Assembly (NCBI GenBank): GCA_910585385.1
Contig: CAJUDV010000007.1
Span: 1 to 64,000 of the forward strand
Origin: an uncultured Oscillibacter sp.
Lineage (GTDB): Bacteria; Bacillota; Clostridia; Oscillospirales; Oscillospiraceae
Direction: 5' to 3'
Length of the DNA: 64,000 nt
Shown: one piece after another, positions 31,481 through 41,076 of the stretch
How the letters are laid out: the number at the start of each line of letters is the position of its first letter
Numbering within the stretch: position 1 is the stretch's first letter
The notes under the pieces: model-generated
What the model was told of the DNA's origin: nothing
Database searches by the model: none
What the model saw: only the letters and a program-made list of their open reading frames with translations
Position numbers and translations under genes: made by a program

Positions 31481-32860
31481 ATGGTACATCAATATCAGCT
31501 GGGCGGCTACAACATCGTCTTGGATACCTGCTCCGGCTCCATCCATGTGGTGGACGAGGTGGCCTACGACGCCATCGCCCTCTTCGAGGACCACACGCCG
31601 GAGGACATCACCGCCGCCCTGCTGGGCAAATACGCCGGCAGGCCCGACGTGACGGCGGAGGAGCTGCGGCAGTGCCTGGCGGACATCCGGAGCCTGAAAG
31701 ACGCCGGAAAGCTCTTCACGCCGGACGCCTTCGCCCCCCTGGCGGGGACCTTTAAGGAGCGGTCCGGGAACGTGGTGAAGGCCCTGTGCCTTCACGTGGC
31801 CCACACCTGCAACCTCAACTGCGCCTACTGCTTCGCCAGCCAGGGCAAGTATCACGGGGACCGGGCTCTCATGTCCTTTGAGACAGGAAAGCGGGCCCTG
31901 GATTTCCTGATCGAGCACTCCGGCCGGCGGCACAACCTGGAGGTGGACTTCTTCGGCGGCGAGCCCCTGATGAACTGGGACGTGGTGAAGGCTCTGGTGG
32001 CCTACGCCCGGAGCGTGGAGACGGAGCGGGGCAAGCGTTTCCGCTTCACTCTCACCACCAACGGAGTGCTCATTGACGGCGGCGTCATCGACTTTGCCAA
32101 CCGGGAGATGGACAACGTGGTGCTCTCCCTGGACGGGCGGAAGGAGATTCACGACGCGGCCCGGGTGGACTACGCCGGAAACGGCAGCTATGACCGTGTT
32201 GTGCCCAAATTCCAGAAGCTGGTGGAGGCCCGGGGCGGGAAGAACTACTACATCCGGGGCACCTTCACCCACCGCAACCCGGACTTTACGAAGGACCTCT
32301 TCCACATGGCGGACGACCTGGGCTTCACCGAGCTCTCCATGGAGCCGGTGGTCTGCGCCCCGGGGGACCCCGCCGCCTTAACGCCGGAGGACCTGGAGAT
32401 TGTCAAGGAGCAGTACGAGATTCTGGCGGCGGAGATGCTCCGCCGGAAGAAGGAGGGCCGTCCCATCACCTTCTACCACTACATGCTGGATCTGGAGAAC
32501 GGGCCCTGCGTCTACAAGCGCATCTCCGGCTGCGGCTCCGGCACGGAGTACATGGCCGTCACCCCCTGGGGGGACCTGTACCCCTGCCACCAGTTTGTGG
32601 GAGAGGAGCGCTGGAAGCTGGGTGACATCTGGGGCGGCGTTACCAACACGGCCCTGCGGGAGGAGTTCCGCTCCTGCAACGCCTACGCCCGCCCGGAGTG
32701 CGCCGGCTGCTGGGCCAGGTTCTACTGCTCCGGCGGATGCGCCGCCAACGCCTATCACGCCTCCGGCTCCATCCGGGGGGTGTACGAGGCGGGGTGCGAG
32801 CTGTTCCGCAAGCGCATGGAGTGCGCCATCATGATGAAGGCGGCGGAGGCGGACCTGTGA
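31481..32860 (+). CDS. scfB: SCIFF radical-SAM maturase
   Basis: A 459-residue enzyme behind AGGAGG. Order: N-terminal RiPP-recognition-like segment (MVHQYQLGGYNIVLDTCSGS, about 1-90), radical-SAM core with CxxxCxxC at 110-117 (HTCNLNCAYC), and a C-terminal SPASM region with many cysteines (GPCVYKRISGCGSG; PECAGCWARFYCSGGCAANA) for two auxiliary iron-sulfur clusters. It forms thioether links in the SCIFF peptide (characterised relative: CteB). Its stop overlaps the next start (TGATG), so the decarboxylase is translationally coupled to it. Confidence 0.95.
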   Translation: MVHQYQLGGYNIVLDTCSGSIHVVDEVAYDAIALFEDHTPEDITAALLGKYAGRPDVTAEELRQCLADIRSLKDAGKLFTPDAFAPLAGTFKERSGNVVKALCLHVAHTCNLNCAYCFASQGKYHGDRALMSFETGKRALDFLIEHSGRRHNLEVDFFGGEPLMNWDVVKALVAYARSVETERGKRFRFTLTTNGVLIDGGVIDFANREMDNVVLSLDGRKEIHDAARVDYAGNGSYDRVVPKFQKLVEARGGKNYYIRGTFTHRNPDFTKDLFHMADDLGFTELSMEPVVCAPGDPAALTPEDLEIVKEQYEILAAEMLRRKKEGRPITFYHYMLDLENGPCVYKRISGCGSGTEYMAVTPWGDLYPCHQFVGEERWKLGDIWGGVTNTALREEFRSCNAYARPECAGCWARFYCSGGCAANAYHASGSIRGVYEAGCELFRKRMECAIMMKAAEADL

Positions 32861-34224
32861 TGGACACGCCCATCTGGGACTTTCTGCAAAAGTACCGGCA
32901 GGCGGGTGCCCGCCGCTTCCACATGCCGGGCCACAAGGGCGCCGGCCCCCTGGGCTGCGAGGCCTGGGACATCACGGAGATCTCCGGGGCGGACTCCCTC
33001 TATGAGGCCTCCGGCGTCATCGCCGGGAGCGAGGGGAACGCCGCCGCCCTCTTCGGCGCTGGGGCCACCTTCTATTCCACCGGGGGCTCCAGCCAGTGCG
33101 TCAAGGCCATGCTGCACCTGGCCCTCCAGAACCGCCCGGCGGGCACGCCGCCTGTGATTCTGGCGGCCCGGAACGTCCACAAATCCTTCGTCCACGCCGC
33201 CGCCCTGCTGGATTTTACGCCGGTGTGGCTGTGGCCGGAGGGGGGGACTAGTTCCCTCTGCGCCTGTCCCCTGACGGCGGAGGGGCTGGACCGGGCCCTG
33301 GGGACCATGGACGCGCCCCCGGCGGCGGTGTATGTCACCAGCCCCGATTACCTGGGGAACACGGCGGACATCTCCGCCCTGGGGAGGGTGTGCCGCCGCC
33401 GGGGTGTCCCGCTGCTGGTGGACGGCGCCCACGGGGCGTATCTCCGCTTTTTGGGGCCCTCCCGGCACCCCTTGGACCTGGGGGCGGACCTGTGCTGCGA
33501 CTCCGCCCATAAGACCTTGCCGGTGCTCACCGGCGGGGCGTACCTGCACGTTTCTAAAAGCGCCCCGGCGGCCTTCCGGGCCGGGGCAAGGGCGGCTCTG
33601 GCCCTCTTCGGCTCCACCAGCCCGTCCTACCTGGTCCTGGCCTCCCTGGACCGGTGCAACGCGGAGCTGGCGGGGGGATACTCCCTTCGCCTGGCGGAGC
33701 GGGTGCGGGAGCTGGAGGCCCTCCGGGCCGGCCTGGAGGACAATGGCTGGGCGGTGTGTCCCTCAGATCCCCTGCGGCTGACCCTGGACGCCGCCGCCTC
33801 CGGCCTCACGGGCACGGCCCTGGCGGAGCTGCTGCGAAAGGGCGGCGTGGAGTGCGAGTACGCCGACAGGGCCTACACGGTGCTGATGGCCACGCCGGAC
33901 AACGCCCCGGAGGATCTGGCCCGGGTGCTGGCGGTTCTGGGGGTGAACCGCCGCCCTCCGCTGGCGGCGGCGGTCCTGCCCCCGGCCAGGGGGGAGCGGG
34001 TGATGTCCCTCCGGCAGGCCCTGCTGGCCCCCCAGGAGACCGTTCCGGCGGAGGAGAGCCTGGGGCGGATCTGCGGCGCTCCCACGGTGAGCTGTCCCCC
34101 GGCCATCCCCATCGCCGTCTCCGGCGAGCGCATAGGCGCTCAGGCCCTGGCGCTGTTTCGGTACTGCGGCGTGGAGCGGGTGGACGTGGTGAAGGAGCGC
34201 GGGGCTCTGCTTGAGGAAGGCTGA
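32860..34224 (+). CDS. PLP-dependent Orn/Lys/Arg decarboxylase-family protein
   Basis: ATG 32860 overlaps the scfB stop by one base; the longer frame to 32698 lies inside scfB. The 454-residue fold-type I PLP enzyme has RRFHMPGHKGAG at the N-terminus (family signature), VDGAHGAYLRF, and the PLP lysine in CDSAHKTLPVLTGGAYLH. The size fits the short Gram-positive form (B. subtilis SpeA/YaaO type) without the large wing domain. Substrate (arginine, lysine or ornithine) cannot be assigned. The coupling to the SCIFF maturase may be mere operon packing or may reflect a shared task. Confidence 0.88.
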   Translation: MDTPIWDFLQKYRQAGARRFHMPGHKGAGPLGCEAWDITEISGADSLYEASGVIAGSEGNAAALFGAGATFYSTGGSSQCVKAMLHLALQNRPAGTPPVILAARNVHKSFVHAAALLDFTPVWLWPEGGTSSLCACPLTAEGLDRALGTMDAPPAAVYVTSPDYLGNTADISALGRVCRRRGVPLLVDGAHGAYLRFLGPSRHPLDLGADLCCDSAHKTLPVLTGGAYLHVSKSAPAAFRAGARAALALFGSTSPSYLVLASLDRCNAELAGGYSLRLAERVRELEALRAGLEDNGWAVCPSDPLRLTLDAAASGLTGTALAELLRKGGVECEYADRAYTVLMATPDNAPEDLARVLAVLGVNRRPPLAAAVLPPARGERVMSLRQALLAPQETVPAEESLGRICGAPTVSCPPAIPIAVSGERIGAQALALFRYCGVERVDVVKERGALLEEG

Positions 34225-34245
34225 TCAACCGGATTGCTGAAAGGG

Positions 34246-34279
34246 AAGGCCCTGACCATTTGATTGGTCAGGGCCTTTC
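34246..34279. terminator. Terminator between convergent genes
   Basis: AAGGCCCTGACCA / TGGTCAGGGCCTT with a 6-nt loop; short T-run (TTTC) on plus and TTCCCTTTC on minus. Confidence 0.7.
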
Positions 34280-34406
34280 GCCGCCCTTATAGCCGCCGCG
34301 GGGGCCGTAACGCGGGTGCGCGGCGGGCTCCCGCGCCTTGAAAACCGCCTGCCGGTTTTCAGCTGCGGAAATATAGCGGGTTCATGGCGGCGCGGAAAAA
34401 GAACGC

Positions 34407-35237
34407 TCAGAGCGGCAGGGGGCGCAGAAGTCCAATGAGGGCCAGTAGGGCGAAGTGGGCGGGGTAGAAGGCGTAGCAGAGGCGCTGAAAGCCCCGCCCG
34501 GCGTCACCCTTCTCCCCGGTATAGGCCAAAGTGACCAGCATCCCCAGGTAATTCCCGCCGGTATTCAGCAGGAAGTTGCGGATGGGACCGGCGGTGAAGT
34601 CCTCCAGCACCCACTGCACCAGCCCCCAGCGGGCGAGGATCACCGCCGGCAGGAACCACAGGGCCCGCTGCCAGCGGGGGCGGTTTCGGGTGAGATAGAA
34701 GGTGAAGATCAGCAGGATGTATCCCCTGCTGCCCTCCATGGAGAGGAGCCGGGCCAGAGCGGTGGCGGCAGCGCACACCACTACCCAGGAGAGGGGATGG
34801 CCCCGCTCCGCCAGGCGGCGGTACAGCGCCAGAGCCGCCAGGCCCAGGGCCAGGGTGAAGCAGATGTTCAGCCCTGTATCCTGCCAGACCCACGCATCCG
34901 CGATGCCGTCCACGCGGTATTCCGCCAGATTGAAGAGGACGTAGGGGGTCTGGGCAATGACCGCCGTCACCAGGATTCTTTTGAGGTAGCGGGACGCGTC
35001 CTGGGTGTGGAGGAGACCCTGGGCCACGCAGAAGAGGAAGATGGGCGCGGCCAGGCGGCCGATCAGCATCAGGTAAAATGGCAGGCCGTTCAGAAGCCAG
35101 TCGGCCGCGGCGTCATGGCCGGCGGACCAGAGCCGGTCCGCCAGGGGGGAGAACATCCGGTACAGGGGGAAGATGCGAACCACATGGTCAAAGGCCATGC
35201 AGAGGATTGCCAGAATTTTCAGCTGTTTGTAATTCAT
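34407..35237 (-). CDS. TraX-family membrane protein
   Basis: A 276-residue polytopic protein (about eight to nine hydrophobic segments) behind AAAGGAGG. The opening MNYKQLKILAILCMAFDHVV is the TraX signature; GRLAAPIFLFCVAQGLLHT and the late NTGGNYLGMLVTLAY also fit. TraX of the F plasmid N-acetylates pilin; chromosomal relatives in Firmicutes are probable membrane acyltransferases of unknown substrate. No conjugation gene is nearby, so a plasmid origin is not suggested. The SD lies in a hairpin. Confidence 0.88.
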   Translation of the reverse strand: MNYKQLKILAILCMAFDHVVRIFPLYRMFSPLADRLWSAGHDAAADWLLNGLPFYLMLIGRLAAPIFLFCVAQGLLHTQDASRYLKRILVTAVIAQTPYVLFNLAEYRVDGIADAWVWQDTGLNICFTLALGLAALALYRRLAERGHPLSWVVVCAAATALARLLSMEGSRGYILLIFTFYLTRNRPRWQRALWFLPAVILARWGLVQWVLEDFTAGPIRNFLLNTGGNYLGMLVTLAYTGEKGDAGRGFQRLCYAFYPAHFALLALIGLLRPLPL

Positions 35238-35244
35238 GGGAGTA

Positions 35245-35262
35245 CCTCCTTTTGCAAGGAGG
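35245..35262 (-). promoter_or_regulatory. Hairpin sequestering the traX ribosome binding site
   Basis: On the minus strand CCTCCTT (35262-35256) pairs with AAGGAGG (35251-35245) around a GCAA loop. AAGGAGG is the SD for the start at 35237, so the hairpin would hide it. Confidence 0.6.
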
Positions 35263-35273
35263 ATAACACTTGA

Positions 35274-35314
35274 TTCTTACAAAAAACTGGACAAAAATCT
35301 TACAGAATTCTTAC
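35274..35314 (-). repeat. GTAAGA direct repeats upstream of traX
   Basis: Plus-strand TCTTAC occurs at 35275, 35298 and 35309 (minus strand GTAAGA), spaced 23 and 11 bp, close to helical phase. The pattern resembles direct-repeat sites of OmpR/PhoB-type response regulators. Confidence 0.5.
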
Positions 35315-35344
35315 GGTTTTATCTCTCCGCCCAGGGAGGGCCTT

Positions 35345-36856
35345 TTAACTCCGCCCGCCGGAGTTGCTGGTATCCTTCAAGAGCACGTCGTGGGCCCCGC
35401 CCTCCACGATGGACACGGAGCTCACCAGCGTCAGCTTGGCCTTCTCCCGGAGCTCGGGAATGGTCAGCGCCCCGCAGTTGCACATGGTGGAGCGCACTTT
35501 GGCCAGGGTGGTGGCCATGCCGTCGGAGAGGGCCCCGGCGTAGGGCACGTAGGAGTCCACACCCTCCTCGAAGGAGAGCTTGGACGCTCCGCCCAGGTCG
35601 TAGCGCTGCCAGTTCCGGGCCCGGGCGCTGCCCTCGCCCCAGTACTCCTTCATGTAGCTGCCGCCGATGAGAATCTTGCTGGTGGGGCTCTCGTCGAACC
35701 GGGAGAAGTACCGGCCCAGCATGCAGAAGTCCGCCCCCATGGCCAGGGCCAGGGTGATGTGGTAGTCCTGGACGATGCCGCCGTCGGCGCAGATGGGAAC
35801 GTAGACGCCGGTCTCTGCAAAGTACTTATCCCGCTCCGCCGCCACGTCGATCACCGCCGTGGCCTGACCCCGGCCGATGCCCTTGGTCTCCCGGGTGATG
35901 CAGATGGAGCCGCCGCCGATGCCGATCTTCACGAAGTCCGCCCCGGCGTCCGCCAGGAAGCGGAAGCCCTCGCCGTCCACCACATTGCCGGCTCCCACCT
36001 TTACGGCGTCGCCGTAGCGGTCCCGGATCCACTTCAAGGTCCGGGCCTGCCACTCGGAGTAGCCCTCGGAGGAGTCGATAACCAGCACGTCCGCCCCGGC
36101 CTCCACCAGGGCGGGGACCCTTTGCTCGTAGTCCCGGGTGTTGATGCCCGCCCCCACCACATAGCGCTTCTGGCCGTCCAGCAGCTCCAGGGGGTTGCCC
36201 TTGTGGGAGTCGTAGTCCTTGCGGAAGACGAAGCTCACCAGCCGCTGGCTTGCCGAGACAATGGGCAGGGCGTTGAGCTTGCGGTCCCAGATGATGTCGT
36301 TGGCCTCCTTGAGGCTGGTGCCCTCCGGGGCGTAGATGAGCTTGTCAAAGGGGGTCATGAAGTCCGTCACCGGTACGGCGGGGTCCATGCGGCTCACACG
36401 GTAGTCCCGGCTGGTGACCAGGCCCACCAGCTTCCCCTCCGCGGTGCCGTCCTCGGTGACGGCCATGGTGGAGTGGCCGGTGCGCTCTTTCAGGGCCAGC
36501 ACGTCCGCCAGGGTGTCGGTGGGGCGGAGGTTGGAGTCGCTGGAGACGAAGCCCGCCTTGTAGTTTTTCACCCGGCGGACCATCTCCGCCTGCTGTTCCA
36601 CAGGCTGGGAGACGAAGATGAAGGCGATGCCGCCCTCCCTGGCCAGGGCGATGCCCATCTTCTCGCCGGAGACGGCCTGCATCACGGCGGAGACCATGGG
36701 CACGTTCATGGTCAGGGGGCACTCCCCGCCTTTTTTGAACTTCACCACCGGGGTCTTGAGGGAGACGTTGGCGGGGACGCACTCCGACGAGGAGTAGCCG
36801 GGGACCAGGAGGTACTCGGAGAAGGTACGGGAGGGTTCGGAGAAGAAATAGGCCAT
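35345..36856 (-). CDS. guaB: IMP dehydrogenase
   Basis: ATG 36856 follows AGAGGTGT; the frame to 37057 overlaps the GNAT gene. The 503-residue TIM-barrel enzyme oxidises IMP to XMP. Visible: two CBS-like segments after about residue 95 ([37 protein letters not shown]), [35 protein letters not shown] and the catalytic-loop cysteine in [12 protein letters not shown]. The active-site loop is less usual than GSICTT, but the Cys is present; a related GMP reductase activity seems unlikely given the CBS insert. Last gene of the purine cluster. Confidence 0.9.
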   Translation of the reverse strand: MAYFFSEPSRTFSEYLLVPGYSSSECVPANVSLKTPVVKFKKGGECPLTMNVPMVSAVMQAVSGEKMGIALAREGGIAFIFVSQPVEQQAEMVRRVKNYKAGFVSSDSNLRPTDTLADVLALKERTGHSTMAVTEDGTAEGKLVGLVTSRDYRVSRMDPAVPVTDFMTPFDKLIYAPEGTSLKEANDIIWDRKLNALPIVSASQRLVSFVFRKDYDSHKGNPLELLDGQKRYVVGAGINTRDYEQRVPALVEAGADVLVIDSSEGYSEWQARTLKWIRDRYGDAVKVGAGNVVDGEGFRFLADAGADFVKIGIGGGSICITRETKGIGRGQATAVIDVAAERDKYFAETGVYVPICADGGIVQDYHITLALAMGADFCMLGRYFSRFDESPTSKILIGGSYMKEYWGEGSARARNWQRYDLGGASKLSFEEGVDSYVPYAGALSDGMATTLAKVRSTMCNCGALTIPELREKAKLTLVSSVSIVEGGAHDVLLKDTSNSGGRS

Positions 36857-36899
36857 AGTACACCTCTTTCTCAGAATTAGAAGTTGGGAATTTCTCAAT

Positions 36900-37382
36900 T
36901 TACAGGTCCAGCCCCAGGTAGATGGTGGAGTCCAGGGGACTGTCGTTATAGCGGGGGATGCCGTGAAAGCCGAAGCGGCGGTAGAGACGCAGGGCGCTGT
37001 CCATAAAGGGCAGGGTGTCCAGCAGCATGTGATGGTATCCAATGGCGCGGGCGTCATCGATCAGCCGCCGCAGCAGGGCCTCGCCCAGCTGATGGCCCCG
37101 AAAGGCCGGGCGGACATACAGGCGTTTGAGCTCGCAGCGGGTCTCGTCCAGCTTCCGGAGACCTCCGCAGCCCGCCGCCGCGCCGTCCCACCGGGCCAGG
37201 TACAGCCGGCCCTCCGGCGGGCCATACTTGCGCTCCAGATGGGCGGTCTCATCGTCATAGTGCTGGAGGTCCAGATAGGCCTGAAAGGCCGGGACGTTTT
37301 CCAGGATCATGTCCGTGTACTCCCGGAAGAGGGGCCGGATCTCCTCCGGCTCCCGGTGGGCGAGGGTCAGGTCCAAAGGCAT
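36900..37382 (-). CDS. GNAT-family N-acetyltransferase
   Basis: A 160-residue protein, start ATG 37382 behind AAGGAGG, 12 bases after the FGAM synthase stop. Acetyl-CoA site [20 protein letters not shown] (motif A, R-x-x-G-x-G/A variant RGHQLG) and C-terminal [13 protein letters not shown]. Substrate unknown. Its place inside the purine operon, 43 bp before guaB, means coexpression with nucleotide synthesis, but no direct link is evident. Confidence 0.88.
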   Translation of the reverse strand: MPLDLTLAHREPEEIRPLFREYTDMILENVPAFQAYLDLQHYDDETAHLERKYGPPEGRLYLARWDGAAAGCGGLRKLDETRCELKRLYVRPAFRGHQLGEALLRRLIDDARAIGYHHMLLDTLPFMDSALRLYRRFGFHGIPRYNDSPLDSTIYLGLDL

Positions 37383-37394
37383 GGGGACGCCTCC

Positions 37395-40300
37395 TTACAC
37401 GCTGAAATAGTCTCTGGCGGCCTCGAAGAGGTGGAGGTCATACGCCCCGGGGACGTTTTTGTACAGGCCCGGTCCGATGCGCTCGCTGTGGCCCATCTTG
37501 CCAAAGACCCGGCCGTCGGGGGAGGTGATGCCCTCCACCGCCCAGGCGGAGCCGTTGGGGTTGAAATCCGGGGCCATGGAGGGCGCGCCGGAGAGGTCCG
37601 CGTACTGAGTGGCAATCTGGCCGTTTTCCGCCAGCTTTTGGAGGAGCTCCGGCCCACAGAGGAAGCGGCCCTCGCCGTGGGAGATGGGAACGCTGACCAC
37701 GTCGCCCACGTTTACCCTGGCCAGCCAGGGGGAGCGGTTGGAGGCAATCCGTGTCCGGACAATGCGGCTCTGGTGCCGCCCGATGACGTTGTAGCTCAGG
37801 GTGGGGCAGGTCTCATCCGTGTCCCGGATTTCGCCGAAGGGCGCCAGCCCCAGCTTGATGAGGGCCTGGAAGCCGTTGCAGACGCCCAGCATCAGCCCGT
37901 CCCGGTTTTGGAGCAGGTCGTGGACGGCGTCCGCCAGCCGGGGGCTGCGGAACAACGAGACGATGAACTTGGCGGAGCCGTCGGGCTCGTCGCCGCCGGA
38001 GAAGCCCCCGGGGAGGAACACGATCTGGCTGCGGCGGATGGCGGCCTCCAGCTCTTTGGCGGAGGACAGCAGGGCCTCCGGCGTCAGGTTGCGAATGACC
38101 ACGGTCTCCGCCTCCAGACCCGCCCGCAGGACGGCCCGGGCGCTGTCGTACTCGCAGTTGGTGCCGGGGAACACGGGGATCAGCACCCGGGGCCTTGCCA
38201 CGCCCGCCTTGGGGGCGGCGCGGGTGAAGGCCGGGGCCTCCAGCACCGGGGCCTCGCCGGGAGCGGCGGCTCCGCTGGGGTACACATCCGACAAAACGGC
38301 CTCGTTCAGGGATAACAGCTCGTCAATTGGGGCGGAATCATTGCCAATTGTAATCACGGGGTCCGCTGTGGTGACGCCCACGCGCTTGGCGCAGGGGAGG
38401 TCAATTTCCTCCGCCAGCTCCGCTACGATGGTCCCCCGGTTTAGGCCGTACCAGCGGTGGGGGATGGCGGAATCGGCGGCAAAGCCGATCCGGTTGCCGA
38501 AGGCCATGTTCATAACGGCCTCCGCCGTGCTGTGCTCCACCGCCCAGGCGGCTTTGACCTTGCCCTGGGCCGCCAGGGTGTGGAACGCCTCCCAGGCGGC
38601 TTTTAGATTCTCGGCACTGCCGCCGCCGAAGCAGTACACCGGGTGACCGGCCCCCTTGAACTCCGGCGTGAGGACCTCTCCCGCCCGGATGGGGGCGATG
38701 GCGAAGGAGATCAGCGTGGGGGGTACGTCCAGGTCCAGGAAGGAGCCGGACATGGAGTCCTTGCCGCCGATGGCCGCCGTGCCGAACTCCAGCTGAGCCT
38801 CCATGGCCCCCAGCAGGGCGGCGAAGGGCTTGCCCCAGCGGCCGGGATCGGTCCGCAGCTTTTCAAAGTATTCCTGTAAAGTCAGATAGGCGGTCTGATA
38901 GTCCGCGCCGGAGGCCACCAGTTTGGCCAGAGAAATTACTACGCTGCTCTTGGCGCCGGCGCAGGGGTCTTCGCTCATGATCTCCGGGTCAAAGCCCCAG
39001 GCCATGACGCTGGCCTGGTCCGTCTCCTGCCCCGGCAGCACCGGGAGGAGGGCCGCCATGGCCTGGGCGGGGGTGGCCTGGTATTTGCCGCCAAAGGGCA
39101 TGAGGACGCTGCCCGCGCCGATGGTGCCGTCAAACCGCTCCACCAGTCCCCGGCGGGAGGCGCACTTCAGGCTGGCGGCCATCTCCCGGAGACTGCCGGC
39201 TTCGTTGACGGGAAGGGCGCGGCGGGGCTCGGGGACGGAGACCTGAGCGCGCTTCACCGAGCCGTTGGAGTTCAGAAACGCCCGGCTCAGGTCGGCGATG
39301 GTATGACCCTTCCAGCGCATCACCATCCGGGGGCTCTCGGTGACCACGGCCACCCGGTAGGCCTCCAGGTTCTCCCGCTCCGCGGCGGCGATGAACCTGT
39401 CCGCGTCCTCCGGAGCCACCACCACGGCCATGCGCTCCTGGCTCTCGGAGATGGCCAGCTCCGTGCCGTCCAGGCCGTCGTACTTCTTCCGCACGGCGTC
39501 CAGGTCGATGAGAAGGCCGTCCGCCAGCTCGCCGATGGCCACGGATACGCCGCCGGCGCCGAAGTCGTTGCACCGCTTGATGAGGCGGGTCACATCTCCG
39601 TCCCGGAAGAGGCGCTGGATCTTCCGCTCCTCCGGCGCGTTGCCCTTCTGGACCTCACTGGCCATGGTCCGGAGGGATTTTTTGTTGTGGCTCTTGCTGG
39701 AGCCCGTGGCCCCACCGATGCCGTCCCGGCCCGTGCGGCCCCCCAGAAGGATCACCACGTCCCCGGGCGCCGGCCGCTCCCGCCGGACGTTTTCCGCCGG
39801 GGCGGCGGCCACCACAGCGCCGCACTCCAAGCGCTTCGCGGCGTAACCGGGGTGGTAGAGCTCCGCCACGTGGCCGGTGGCCAGGCCGATCTGGTTGCCG
39901 TAGGAGGAGTAGCCCGCGGCGGCGGTCTGGCAGAGCTTGCGCTGGGGGAGCTTGCCCTCCAGGGTTTTTTCAAAGGGCGTCCGGGGGTCCGCCGCGCCGG
40001 TGACGCGCATGGCCTGGTGGACGTAGGCCCGCCCCGACAGGGGGTCCCGGATGCACCCGCCGATGCAGGTGGCGGCCCCGCCGAAGGGCTCAATCTCCGT
40101 GGGGTGGTTGTGGGTCTCGTTTTTGAACATGAGAAGCCAGTCCTGTTCCTCCCCGTCCACCACGGCGGGCACGTGGATGGAGCAGGCGTTGATCTCCTCG
40201 CTCTCGTCCAGCGTCCGCAGGAGACCCCGCTTTTTCAGGACTTTCGCGCCAATGGTGGCCATGTCCATCAGGGTCTGGGGGCGCTTGGACGCCTTCTCCT

Positions 40301-41075
40301 CCCCGTAGACCTCCACCCGGGCGGCCAGATACCGCTCATAGGCGGCCTGCACCTGGGGATCGCCGATTGCAATCCCCTCCAGATGGGTGGAGAAGGTGGT
40401 GTGGCGGCAGTGGTCGGACCAGTAGGTGTCCACCACCCGGACCTCCGTGATGGTGGGGTCCCGCCGCTCCTCATCCCGGAAGTAGGCCTGGAGGAACTTG
40501 AGGTCGTCCAGGTCCATGGCAAGGCCCAGGCGGTCCAGCAGGGCGGAGAGGGCCTCTTCGCCCATGGCGGTAAAGCCGCCGACGGTCTCCACGTGGTCCG
40601 GGATCTCATGGGCCCGGCTCAGGGTCTCCGGCTTTTCCAGGGCGGCCTCCCGGCTCTCCACGGGGTTGATGAGATAGCTCCGGATTTTCGCCAGGTCCGC
40701 CTCCGTCAAAGCCCCGGACAGCAGGTATACCTTGGCGCAGGCGATGAGAGGCCGCTCTCCGCCGGCCATCATCTGTACGCACTGGGCGGCGGAGTCCGCC
40801 CGCTGGTCGAACTGCCCCGGCAGGGGCTCCACCGCCAAAACGGTCCACTCCCCCTGGGGCAGCTCCTCCGCGGCGTCGTCCACCTGGGGCTCGGAGAACA
40901 CCGTCCCCGCCGCCCGGCGGAAGACGGACTCCTCCAGCCCCTCCGCGTCGTAGCGGTTCAGGAGCCGCAGGTCCTCCAGGGCGGCGACGCCCAGCACGGT
41001 CCGCAGCTCGGCGAGGAGCCCCGCGGCCTCCTGCCGCAGGGCGGGCTTTTTCTCTACATAGATCCGCCGTACCAT
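37395..41075 (-). CDS. purL: Phosphoribosylformylglycinamidine synthase, single chain
   Basis: ATG 41075 follows GGAGGG, one base after the purD stop. The 1226-residue enzyme makes FGAM from FGAR, glutamine and ATP. It carries the whole complex in one chain: an N-terminal PurS-like part, two ATP-binding halves (VVDTYWSDHCRHTTFSTHLE; AVAIGELADGLLIDLDAV-like region; GSVLMPFGGKYQATPAQAMA) and a C-terminal glutaminase with Cys in MLGVCNGFQALIKLG and HGEGRF near the end. No separate purS or purQ is present, as expected. It belongs to the long form found in Clostridia rather than the split Bacillus form. Confidence 0.96.
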   Translation of the reverse strand: MVRRIYVEKKPALRQEAAGLLAELRTVLGVAALEDLRLLNRYDAEGLEESVFRRAAGTVFSEPQVDDAAEELPQGEWTVLAVEPLPGQFDQRADSAAQCVQMMAGGERPLIACAKVYLLSGALTEADLAKIRSYLINPVESREAALEKPETLSRAHEIPDHVETVGGFTAMGEEALSALLDRLGLAMDLDDLKFLQAYFRDEERRDPTITEVRVVDTYWSDHCRHTTFSTHLEGIAIGDPQVQAAYERYLAARVEVYGEEKASKRPQTLMDMATIGAKVLKKRGLLRTLDESEEINACSIHVPAVVDGEEQDWLLMFKNETHNHPTEIEPFGGAATCIGGCIRDPLSGRAYVHQAMRVTGAADPRTPFEKTLEGKLPQRKLCQTAAAGYSSYGNQIGLATGHVAELYHPGYAAKRLECGAVVAAAPAENVRRERPAPGDVVILLGGRTGRDGIGGATGSSKSHNKKSLRTMASEVQKGNAPEERKIQRLFRDGDVTRLIKRCNDFGAGGVSVAIGELADGLLIDLDAVRKKYDGLDGTELAISESQERMAVVVAPEDADRFIAAAERENLEAYRVAVVTESPRMVMRWKGHTIADLSRAFLNSNGSVKRAQVSVPEPRRALPVNEAGSLREMAASLKCASRRGLVERFDGTIGAGSVLMPFGGKYQATPAQAMAALLPVLPGQETDQASVMAWGFDPEIMSEDPCAGAKSSVVISLAKLVASGADYQTAYLTLQEYFEKLRTDPGRWGKPFAALLGAMEAQLEFGTAAIGGKDSMSGSFLDLDVPPTLISFAIAPIRAGEVLTPEFKGAGHPVYCFGGGSAENLKAAWEAFHTLAAQGKVKAAWAVEHSTAEAVMNMAFGNRIGFAADSAIPHRWYGLNRGTIVAELAEEIDLPCAKRVGVTTADPVITIGNDSAPIDELLSLNEAVLSDVYPSGAAAPGEAPVLEAPAFTRAAPKAGVARPRVLIPVFPGTNCEYDSARAVLRAGLEAETVVIRNLTPEALLSSAKELEAAIRRSQIVFLPGGFSGGDEPDGSAKFIVSLFRSPRLADAVHDLLQNRDGLMLGVCNGFQALIKLGLAPFGEIRDTDETCPTLSYNVIGRHQSRIVRTRIASNRSPWLARVNVGDVVSVPISHGEGRFLCGPELLQKLAENGQIATQYADLSGAPSMAPDFNPNGSAWAVEGITSPDGRVFGKMGHSERIGPGLYKNVPGAYDLHLFEAARDYFSV

Positions 41076-41076
41076 A

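Noticed and set aside
34407..35237. TraX as a sign of a conjugative element
   Set aside because: No relaxase, coupling protein, mating-pair genes, integrase or att-like repeats nearby; chromosomal TraX homologues are common in Firmicutes.
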